A stretch of DNA of 6,375 nt. It comes from an uncultured bacterium (GTDB taxonomy: Bacteria > Cyanobacteriota > Vampirovibrionia > Gastranaerophilales > Gastranaerophilaceae). Where the stretch lies: positions 1 to 6,375 of the forward strand of contig CADCPD010000211.1 in NCBI GenBank assembly GCA_902803265.1, written 5' to 3'. This document shows positions 1 to 6,375 of the stretch, piece by piece. Both the position numbers and the translations under genes were made by a program. Below the pieces are notes generated by a model that was given only the letters and a program-made list of their open reading frames with translations, had not been told where the DNA came from and made no database searches. How positions within the stretch are numbered: the first letter of the stretch is position 1; each line of letters begins with the position of its first letter.

Positions 1-978
1 AATGACGCAGAACAAAATTCTGATTCTTCGTCGCACAATGCTGATGGCTCTGGCATGAGTTTGGATGATTTTTTGAATTCATCTTCATTCAATGATATGA
101 GTTCAAGTGATGAAAATAGTGGTAATATTGATAATAATCAGGGTTTGAATGATATATACAGTGAAGAGAGTATTCTATCTCAACAATCTATAGCAGAAGA
201 TAATCCTGAAATGTTACTTACAAATGAGGCAACAATGGTAGATAATTCATCAAATTTATATGATAACGCTACGACGACTAATAATGAGCCTAAACCAAAA
301 TCAAAAGCTCCACAGTTAGCTGTTGTATTAGTTGTTTTAATGTGTGCATGCCTTTATGTTAATAAAGATATTATTATGGATAATTTGAATATATCTTTCC
401 CTCAAAAAGCAGAAGAGCCTGCACCGGAATTTGATTTAAACAGTTTGAATGAATCTCAGCCTGCACCGGAACCGGCTCCTGATGAAACACCGGCTGATAA
501 TAACGACCAAGCAGATAATCCTATTCCGACAATTCCTCAACCTACTGATATGCCAACTCCTGAACAACCTACGCAAACGGCATCAACTAATGAAGCATCT
601 CCGCCTGCGCCTTCTGTTGCTATCCCTCAAAATACATCTAATAAAATTTCTAAACTTTCTTGGGAAGTTCCTGAAAATTTAGCAGGTAATGAGAAAATTA
701 GAAAATATCTTCAGATCGCAGGTAGAACTTTAAAATTATCTCTACAAAATGATTTGCTTATTGCAACTGAATTACCGTTTTCTAATAAGATAATGTTGGA
801 CTTGAAGATTGTTCCTTCAGGTAATATAGTTTCATCAGATTTTATTATTTCAAGTGGTTCTAAACAGATTGATAATATTGTGTTACAAAGTGTTAAAGAT
901 ACTTTTAAATACGTCAGACCACCTTTAGGCGAAATTCAATCTCCTAATTCCAATATTACTCTTATAATTAATTTTTAG
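1..978 (+). CDS. TonB/TolA-like single-pass membrane protein (5' end outside window)
   Basis: The frame is open from base 1, so the gene is partial at its 5' end. The first 18 codons have the same Asn/Ser/Asp-rich composition as what follows, and the ATG at 55 has no Shine-Dalgarno-like sequence, so 55 is probably not the start. Domains in order: an acidic, low-complexity, probably disordered cytoplasmic tail of at least 100 residues (to about 285); a short basic KPKSK patch; one hydrophobic segment (about 307-360, Leu/Val-rich with two Cys); a Pro/Glu/Thr-rich spacer (about 403-636); and a C-terminal domain of about 108 residues (652-975). That domain resembles TonB_C: a 'SSG..-ID' stretch (850-873), a 'RPP' motif (916-924) and a final strand ending in INF. 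The basic patch before the membrane segment predicts N-in topology. TonB-like proteins use ExbB/ExbD energy to act on outer-membrane partners; neither is visible here. The tail is much longer than in classical TonB. TonB-like fold is moderately supported; the partner is unknown. Confidence 0.72.
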   Translation, partial: NDAEQNSDSSSHNADGSGMSLDDFLNSSSFNDMSSSDENSGNIDNNQGLNDIYSEESILSQQSIAEDNPEMLLTNEATMVDNSSNLYDNATTTNNEPKPKSKAPQLAVVLVVLMCACLYVNKDIIMDNLNISFPQKAEEPAPEFDLNSLNESQPAPEPAPDETPADNNDQADNPIPTIPQPTDMPTPEQPTQTASTNEASPPAPSVAIPQNTSNKISKLSWEVPENLAGNEKIRKYLQIAGRTLKLSLQNDLLIATELPFSNKIMLDLKIVPSGNIVSSDFIISSGSKQIDNIVLQSVKDTFKYVRPPLGEIQSPNSNITLIINF

Positions 979-1016
979 GTTGTGTTATTATATTCTTGTG
1001 AATATTTTGCTTAGTT

Positions 1017-1021
1017 GAGAG
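1017..1021 (+). promoter_or_regulatory. Ribosome binding site deciding the TTG start at 1029
   Basis: GAGAG lies 7 bases (TTTTAAG) before TTG at 1029. An in-frame stop at 999-1001 leaves no ATG/GTG/TTG between it and 1029, and the first in-frame ATG inside the gene is near codon 181, so TTG is the only sensible start. The whole 50-base gap 979-1028 contains this site and no convincing promoter or terminator. Confidence 0.75.
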
Positions 1022-1028
1022 TTTTAAG

Positions 1029-1601
1029 TTGGAATTATCACAAGAACATATCAAATTGTTAGAAAATTATATAAAAACAGACAAAAAGTTTGTTGGAAAT
1101 GAAGACTTATATGATGATTTTTTTGCTGAGTCTTCAAATCGTGCTGTCTCTTTATTGGATACTATTACCGATGTAAATGCCATCGGTCCTTATTTGAAAA
1201 AAGTTGTTTCTACGTCAATTATAGTGGTTTTAAAAAATCAGGGCCGTGTTCGGAGAACTCATGATAGCTATGTTTCTACTAATACTGTAAGTTTGGATGA
1301 TAATTATCCTTCAGCTGTAAAGAACTTTCAAAATACTGTTGTAAACTATAATTTTATTGATGTTTCTCCAAATCCTGAAGAAATCGTTATTCAAAAGGAT
1401 ATTTTGCAACGAGTTTATGATGCTGTTGTTGTAGCTCATAGTACGAATCTTGCTAAGCAATTTTTGGATTTATATGATTTAAGATATGTTCAAGGAAAAA
1501 AGCAATCCGAAATTGCTAAAATTTTAAATTTATCCCAGTCAGAAGTTTCTAAGCGATTGTTCGAATTGATGGAACATGTTAAATTGGCATTGAGTAATTA
1601 G
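1029..1601 (+). CDS. Divergent sigma-70/ECF-like RNA polymerase sigma factor
   Basis: A 190-residue protein starting at TTG. The N-terminal part has features of sigma region 2: an acidic 'GNEDLYDDFFAES' stretch (residues 23-35) like the region 2.2 core-binding helix, then 'YLKKVVSTSIIVVLKNQGRVRR' split over residues 55-76, in the place of the ECF region 2.4 segment ending in paired Arg. A linker follows with VSLDD (87-91), then 'PNPEE' (114-118), both typical of sigma linkers. The C-terminus carries a region 4-like helix-turn-helix: EIAKILNLSQSEVSKRL (about 161-177). Length suits an ECF factor. Region 2 is weakly conserved, so it could be a sigma-like regulator that does not bind core polymerase. 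Only 17 bases separate it from the next gene, so the two are probably cotranscribed. No anti-sigma factor of a familiar type is seen next to it. The HTH is clear; a working sigma factor is an inference. Confidence 0.7.
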   Translation: MELSQEHIKLLENYIKTDKKFVGNEDLYDDFFAESSNRAVSLLDTITDVNAIGPYLKKVVSTSIIVVLKNQGRVRRTHDSYVSTNTVSLDDNYPSAVKNFQNTVVNYNFIDVSPNPEEIVIQKDILQRVYDAVVVAHSTNLAKQFLDLYDLRYVQGKKQSEIAKILNLSQSEVSKRLFELMEHVKLALSN

Positions 1602-1607
1602 GTTTGT

Positions 1608-1612
1608 GAGGG
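1608..1612 (+). promoter_or_regulatory. Ribosome binding site for the zinc-ribbon ATPase gene
   Basis: GAGGG lies 6 bases (TTTTAA) before ATG at 1619. It falls in the 17-base gap after the preceding stop (1599-1601). The site and spacer nearly copy those of the upstream gene (GAGAG-TTTTAAG-TTG). Confidence 0.75.
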
Positions 1613-1618
1613 TTTTAA

Positions 1619-4600
1619 ATGATTTGTCCGAAATGTAAAAAAGAAATACCTCAAAATACTTTAACTTGTCCGCATTGTTCTACTAAAATCGGCACTATAT
1701 GTAAAAAATGCAATACTTATAATTTTATTTATAATAAAGCTTGTATTGAATGTGGAGAAGAATTACTCAGATTTTGTCCTCAGTGTAAAGCTGCGAATTT
1801 TCCTACAGCTAAGCAATGTCGTAAATGTGGATTTGATTTTGAAAACTCTCAACTATACAGTAATAATAAGTCAAATTCTAAAGAAAAAAATACTAAAAAA
1901 TCATCAACTTTGGTTCCCCCTAAGCAATTTGTTGTTCCACATATTGAAGAAAAACAAGATGATAATAAAAAGAAGGATGCTGTTTATAAAGTTAAAAATC
2001 GCAAATTCGAAGTCCCTGAACTTGCTAAATCCGATGATGATCTTTTAGCTCCTGTTAGAAAATTTATTAATAATAAAAGAAAACCTGTAGTTAATACAAA
2101 AAGAACTCTCGAAAGCAAAAAGAAAACAACTAATAAAAAATTAAAACTCTCAGCAAGCAAAAATTCCATTAATTTTGAATTGCAAAAACAAATAGAAACT
2201 CTTCAAAATCAGCTTTCCGGATTGCAGGATAGTCTTGTAAATTTGCCATATAGACTTGGTCAGGATGATTATCAATCCTTAGAAACTGCAGAGAGAAGAA
2301 TTAAAACCGAAGAAGACTTAAAAAAACAGCTTGGTAGTATTAAGAATACAAAGCATATTGTTGTTAAACCTAAGCAAAAACTCTCTTTTAGGGATAAAGT
2401 TGAAAAAAAACTTATAGATAAGAAAAAAGCCTCTCAATTAAAATCAAAATCTAAAATAAAAGGAATTTTACCATTAAAGCAAAATCATCTTCCAAATAGA
2501 CATAATACGGCTTCTACTCCGTTTAAAAACCTTCCTGAAATTAAGCTTCGTATTCAAGGAAAACCAAAAGAAGAGGAGACTGTTTCTTCTAATATTAATG
2601 TTAAATATACACCAAGTTTGTTTACTCAACAGAGTGCAAAAAGTGTTTTAATTAATTTGTTGTTGAATACTGATGTTAAGGTTATCGGCTTAAATGGTAA
2701 ACATGGTTATGGTAAAAATATTGTTCTTAAATCAACGATGAATGAATTAAGAGATAACCAAATAGTTTGGCTTGTCGGCAGGGGTGGACCTTCTGTTCAA
2801 AATTCACCTTTTGGATTATTTCAGGATATTCTTTTATCGTTCTTTAATCTGCCTAATTTTTGTGTAGATATTGAACAATTAAAAAGAGATTCGTTTACTT
2901 TCTTTAAACAAGAATTTTCTTCTCTTTCTGTTCCTGAAATTTCAGATTTAATGAATTTTCTTTATCCTCAAAATGTTGATTATTATGAAAATATCTTCAA
3001 AAATAAGGTTAGAACTTTTAATTTATTGAAAAAAGTTTTTGAAATAATTTCATCGAGAGTAAAAACTGTCTTTGTTGTTGATAATCTTGAATATATTGAT
3101 GCAACATCTTATGAATTTTTAAAAGTTCTTATATCTTCTGAGTTTAACTCAAACAATGTTAAGTTTTTAATTTTGTTTTCAGATGATAAATCGGTTAAAA
3201 ATTATTTGTACTCGGATGATTTAAAAGATTCGGATTATACTGATATATCTTTGGTTCCTTTTACAATAAGTCAAACGGATACGTTTATTGATAGTTATAA
3301 TCCTCTTTTTGCAACTACTACGCAAAAAATGAGAGAAAATATTCAAAATTTATCAGAAGGTAATCCTGCTTATATTGAGCAGATTTTAAATTTGATGTTA
3401 GATACAAGCAGAAATTATATTACATTTACAATGCCGGGAACTTTTGAAGAGGTTGTAAGAGCTCGTTTGAATATTTTGAAAAAAGAAAATATCATGTGCT
3501 ATGAGCTTTTACTTGCATCTGCTTCGTTAGGTTTAAAATTTTATCCTGTTTTATTAAATCAATTGTTTAAAATTGATGACAGAACATTTATCGACTTGTT
3601 TGGAAGCTTAATCAGATTGAATTATATTACTCCTATTAATGAGTTGGCTTATGAGTTTAAAAATGTTAGATTGTGGAAAACAATTCTTGATATTGCAAAA
3701 AACGAAAGAGCATTTTTAAATTTAAATAAAAAATTATTTGCTATTCTTTCTGATTTTACATTATCATCGCATACTTTATTAGCCCAACTAGCGCTAAATA
3801 TTCACCAAAAGCTGCCAGCACTTAATATTTGGTCTGATGTTGTTAAGATTTCATCTTATTTAGGCGATGTTAATATGTATGTTAAATCTCAACAAATGTC
3901 GCTTATTTTAGTAAAAAATATTCAGGGTGCTAATAGTTCTCTTATTATTAATAATATTCATGAACGTTTAGGTAAGATTCTTTCATACTCAAAACCTCAA
4001 CTTGCTGTTGAATATTTAAGTAAAGCAATAGAAACGGTTGTTAAATTGGATGATCCTTTAAAAATATTTGAACTAAATGCTTATTTATTGGATTGTAATA
4101 ATAAACTTCATAACTATCATGAAGTAGTAAAAGCTGTTAATTTCGCTGTTTATAATGTTGATGAGTCGCATGAACTTGAAGTTGCAATGCTTAAATCAAG
4201 AAAGTTGTACGCATTACTTAGAATAGGTAATTATGCTGAAGTTGTTGAACTTATTGATTTAGAAATAATGCCTGTTTTAGAAAAGTATTTGGATACAACA
4301 AATCCGCATGATGTTATTTCTATTAAAGATTTATTTTCAACGTGGTTAAAAACTTATTTGATTTTAGCAGAAGCTTTATGTATGCAGGGTGATAACCGAG
4401 TATTTAGTATTGTTGAAACAATTTTTGAGATTTTGTTAAAAAATAACGTTTCGGATAAATTATATATCGCAAAATTAAAATTAATACTTTCTCTTGCTTA
4501 TTCAATTCGTGGAAACAAAACTGAATCAGATAAGGTTTTAACTGAAGTCTCTGATTCTTATTCTGACGAAATTTTAGATGATGATTCTATTATCAGAATG

Positions 4601-5290
4601 AATTTGATTCATATGTTAAATCTTATATTTAGCGGCAAATTTGAAGGTTTGCAAGAAGATTTATTTAATTTGGTTGCTTTTGTAAATAATGTTGATGATA
4701 AGATTACCAAAAATATTTTAAAAATACTTTTAGGAAAAGTTTTAAAAGAAAATAAAAAATATAAAAGAGCTCTTGCAATTTATTCTGAGCAAGTTGCATA
4801 TTTTGCAAAAGAAAAAAATGCTCTCGGCGTGCTTTTGTGCTGGTATTTGATTGCCGAAGTAACATTGATTACAGATGGACCTAAAAAGTCTTTAGATTTT
4901 GCTCTTAAGGCTTTGGATATTGCACAAAGTCCTAAAATTCAAAACTTTTACTTTATAATTGCATTTAATAAATCTATTGCAAGAGCATATCTTGTTTTAG
5001 GGGATTTAGACAGCGCAAGAATTTATATAGAAAGTGCAATTGGAGTTGCTCGTCAATTTGATTTGTTAGACATGTTATGTGAATTATATATGCTATACGG
5101 AAGATATTTGCATGAAATGATTAGTACAAGTGAAAAGAATGCTCGTGATTATGCAGTAAGTTCTTTCAGAATGTATGATAAGGCATATAATCTAGCTCAT
5201 AAAATTAATAATATTGTAATTGCTAATACTGTTATTAAAGCTAACGCAGAGTTGAGAAAAGATTGTCAAAAACGAGGTATTGAAATTTAG
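1619..5290 (+). CDS. Three-zinc-ribbon, coiled-coil, STAND/AAA_16-like ATPase with TPR C-terminus
   Basis: A 1223-residue, probably cytoplasmic protein; no signal peptide or membrane segment. Residues 1-71 hold three zinc ribbons of identical spacing, CxxC-x10-CxxC: Cys 3/6/17/20, 28/31/42/45 and 53/56/67/70. Residues 75-330 form a Lys-rich, low-complexity linker with a coiled coil starting near 187. Residues 340-600 are a P-loop ATPase: Walker A GKHGYGKN (360-367), Walker B VFVVDN (484-489) followed by LEYID, and the STAND-type 'EGNP' (580-583). From about 605 (MPGTFEEVVRARL) the sequence follows the helical/winged-helix segment of MalT- and cyclase-associated AAA_16 proteins. Residues about 740-1215 are alpha-helical with TPR-like repeats, clearest near 780-813, 1031-1065 and 1110-1145. 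Walker A has Asn367 where Ser/Thr normally binds Mg2+, and Walker B has Asn489 where an acidic residue is usual, so hydrolysis may be weak or absent. Related architectures often carry a class III cyclase; none is visible here. Likely a signal-transducing scaffold cotranscribed with the sigma-like gene; ligand and output unknown. Confidence 0.85.
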   Translation: MICPKCKKEIPQNTLTCPHCSTKIGTICKKCNTYNFIYNKACIECGEELLRFCPQCKAANFPTAKQCRKCGFDFENSQLYSNNKSNSKEKNTKKSSTLVPPKQFVVPHIEEKQDDNKKKDAVYKVKNRKFEVPELAKSDDDLLAPVRKFINNKRKPVVNTKRTLESKKKTTNKKLKLSASKNSINFELQKQIETLQNQLSGLQDSLVNLPYRLGQDDYQSLETAERRIKTEEDLKKQLGSIKNTKHIVVKPKQKLSFRDKVEKKLIDKKKASQLKSKSKIKGILPLKQNHLPNRHNTASTPFKNLPEIKLRIQGKPKEEETVSSNINVKYTPSLFTQQSAKSVLINLLLNTDVKVIGLNGKHGYGKNIVLKSTMNELRDNQIVWLVGRGGPSVQNSPFGLFQDILLSFFNLPNFCVDIEQLKRDSFTFFKQEFSSLSVPEISDLMNFLYPQNVDYYENIFKNKVRTFNLLKKVFEIISSRVKTVFVVDNLEYIDATSYEFLKVLISSEFNSNNVKFLILFSDDKSVKNYLYSDDLKDSDYTDISLVPFTISQTDTFIDSYNPLFATTTQKMRENIQNLSEGNPAYIEQILNLMLDTSRNYITFTMPGTFEEVVRARLNILKKENIMCYELLLASASLGLKFYPVLLNQLFKIDDRTFIDLFGSLIRLNYITPINELAYEFKNVRLWKTILDIAKNERAFLNLNKKLFAILSDFTLSSHTLLAQLALNIHQKLPALNIWSDVVKISSYLGDVNMYVKSQQMSLILVKNIQGANSSLIINNIHERLGKILSYSKPQLAVEYLSKAIETVVKLDDPLKIFELNAYLLDCNNKLHNYHEVVKAVNFAVYNVDESHELEVAMLKSRKLYALLRIGNYAEVVELIDLEIMPVLEKYLDTTNPHDVISIKDLFSTWLKTYLILAEALCMQGDNRVFSIVETIFEILLKNNVSDKLYIAKLKLILSLAYSIRGNKTESDKVLTEVSDSYSDEILDDDSIIRMNLIHMLNLIFSGKFEGLQEDLFNLVAFVNNVDDKITKNILKILLGKVLKENKKYKRALAIYSEQVAYFAKEKNALGVLLCWYLIAEVTLITDGPKKSLDFALKALDIAQSPKIQNFYFIIAFNKSIARAYLVLGDLDSARIYIESAIGVARQFDLLDMLCELYMLYGRYLHEMISTSEKNARDYAVSSFRMYDKAYNLAHKINNIVIANTVIKANAELRKDCQKRGIEI

Positions 5291-6375
5291 TTAAACAGGT
5301 ACTTTTATTTTGAATTCGGCACCTTCTTTGACTTTGCTATTCACTTCGATAGTGCCATTGTGCATGTTTATAAATTCTTTTGTTATCGTTAATCCTAGAC
5401 CTGTTGATGTTTCTTTTATTTTTGAATTATTGCTCAATTGAGTAAATTTTTTGAAAATTTTCTTTTGATTTTTCTTTTCTATTCCTATTCCGTTATCTTT
5501 TATTTTTATAATTAAGTTACTATTTTCTTTGTATATGTCTATTTTAATTTCATTTTTGGTATATTTTATTGCATTGCTTAATAAGTTAAACAGCACTTGT
5601 TTTATCTTTTGATAATCAGCGTTTATTGTTATATTTTCAATGTTTTGTATTACTTTAATATTTTTTTCTTCAAATAATGGGAATAAAATAGTAGTTACTT
5701 CTTCTAATGCCTGTTTGATTTCAAACTGGTGTTTTATTAATCGTATTGAATTTGATTCTATTTTTGAAATGTCTAATATTTCATTTATCATTTCTAAAAG
5801 ATGTAGCGATGATTTGTGTATATCTTTAACATAAAGTTTTTGTTTAGTATTAAGGTCTCCAACTTTTGGATTTTCAAGTAATTCTGAAAAACCGAGTATT
5901 GCATTAAGAGGTGTTCTTAATTCGTGTGAGACATTTGAGATAAAATCTGTTTTTATTTTTTCGGCTTTTTTAGTATTTGCAAGCGCTTTTGTTAATTCTT
6001 TAAGCTGAGAATTTATTATTTCAGACAATTCTTTATCTTTTATTTTATAGCTTATTATTTTTGTTGCAGCATTGAGCAGTAATTTTTCTTTTTCAGAGAA
6101 AGCTTTTTTTTCAAATATTAATACTCCAAAAACAACACCTTTAACTTTTAAATATGTGATGAGATGATTGTTTTTTGATATGTCTGTTAAACTTTCACAT
6201 TTTTCATCAAATAAGGATTTTATTGTTGATTTGTCTGAAATTTTTATAAATTTTGTATCAGGATAGACTGAAGTTAAGCCTTCTGTTGAGAGAAAATGTA
6301 CAGAACAACTTTTAAATGAAACATATTCTTTTAGACTTTTAAAAAAGTCATCTGAGAGTATATCTGTTTCATCTA
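5291..6375 (-). CDS. GAF-domain sensor histidine kinase (N-terminus outside window)
   Basis: Reading leftward, the frame is open from the right edge to the TAA at 5293-5291, giving 360 visible residues. A TTG at 6028 could be taken as a start, but a further 115 codons upstream are free of stops and encode a GAF-like domain (about 6050-6375: the 'KVKGVVFGVLIFE' strand pair, then 'FSEKEKLLLNAATKI'), so the gene is longer and truncated by the window. A signalling helix/coiled coil leads into HisKA with the H-box 'SHELRTPLN' (His codon 5924-5926, the predicted phosphorylation site). HATPase_c follows: N-box 'LLSNAIKYTK' (Asn codon 5573-5575), G1 'DNGIGI' (5480-5497), F-box 'IFKKFTQL', and G2 'TGLGL' (about 5390-5405). 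All catalytic boxes are intact. No receiver domain follows and no response regulator is in the window. No membrane segment is visible; the signal is unknown. It is convergent with the ATPase gene, so not in its operon. Confidence 0.93.
   Translation of the reverse strand, partial: DETDILSDDFFKSLKEYVSFKSCSVHFLSTEGLTSVYPDTKFIKISDKSTIKSLFDEKCESLTDISKNNHLITYLKVKGVVFGVLIFEKKAFSEKEKLLLNAATKIISYKIKDKELSEIINSQLKELTKALANTKKAEKIKTDFISNVSHELRTPLNAILGFSELLENPKVGDLNTKQKLYVKDIHKSSLHLLEMINEILDISKIESNSIRLIKHQFEIKQALEEVTTILFPLFEEKNIKVIQNIENITINADYQKIKQVLFNLLSNAIKYTKNEIKIDIYKENSNLIIKIKDNGIGIEKKNQKKIFKKFTQLSNNSKIKETSTGLGLTITKEFINMHNGTIEVNSKVKEGAEFKIKVPV

Noticed and set aside
55..57. ATG at 55 as the true start of the TonB-like gene
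   Set aside because: No Shine-Dalgarno-like sequence upstream, and the frame is open to base 1 with the same residue composition.
449..682. Overlapping plus-strand reading frame inside the TonB-like gene
   Set aside because: Shadow of the Pro-rich region in another frame; Leu/Arg/His-rich product with no domain and no ribosome-binding site.
980..1008. Possible promoter TTGTGT-17-TATTTT before the sigma-like gene
   Set aside because: Both hexamers are weak and such matches are frequent by chance in A+T-rich DNA; the implied transcript start would almost touch the ribosome-binding site.
1746..2169. Short frames on both strands within the zinc-ribbon/linker region
   Set aside because: They overlap a clearly coding frame with conserved Cys spacing and are explained by the low-complexity A-rich linker.
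5318..5356. GGCAC...GTGCC inverted repeat near the convergent junction as a terminator
   Set aside because: Five-base stem with a 29-base loop, no T-run on either side, and it lies within the kinase coding sequence.
5640..5834. Plus-strand frame of 64 codons opposite the histidine kinase
   Set aside because: Antisense to the well-conserved HisKA/HATPase_c region; no recognisable product or start signal.

Overview
The window is A+T-rich bacterial DNA, densely coded, with almost no intergenic space. A TonB-like C-terminal domain on the first gene implies a diderm (outer-membrane) bacterium. The low G+C, the codon use, and a three-zinc-ribbon/STAND-ATPase/TPR protein beside a GAF histidine kinase recall the gut Vampirovibrionia (Melainabacteria, Gastranaerophilales). 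That placement is an impression from composition and gene style, not a demonstrated assignment.

Layout: (1) 1-978, plus strand, is the 3' part of a single-pass inner-membrane protein. It has a long acidic cytoplasmic tail, one membrane segment, a Pro-rich periplasmic linker and a TonB/TolA-like C-terminal domain. Its true start lies upstream of the window. (2) 1029-1601, plus, is a small sigma-70/ECF-like protein with a TTG start. (3) 1619-5290, plus, is a 1223-residue protein: three zinc ribbons, a Lys-rich linker with a coiled coil, a STAND/AAA_16-type ATPase with altered nucleotide-binding motifs, then an alpha-helical TPR region. (4) 5291-6375, minus, is a GAF-HisKA-HATPase_c sensor histidine kinase whose N-terminus runs off the right edge.

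Genes 1-3 are co-directional, with gaps of 50 and 17 bases. Genes 2 and 3 have nearly identical ribosome-binding regions and look like a translationally matched pair. Gene 4 is convergent; its stop codon directly abuts that of gene 3 with no base between, and no intrinsic terminator is visible.

Functional reading (inference): genes 2 and 3 may form a transcription-control module. The sigma-like protein would be the DNA/RNAP-facing part, and the zinc-ribbon STAND protein a large nucleotide-switched scaffold. The TonB-like protein may simply be a neighbour or may link the module to the envelope. No mobile element, CRISPR array, tRNA or rRNA was seen. The most noteworthy points are the substituted Walker motifs in gene 3, the missing cyclase/output domain in its linker, and the pairing with a divergent sigma factor.
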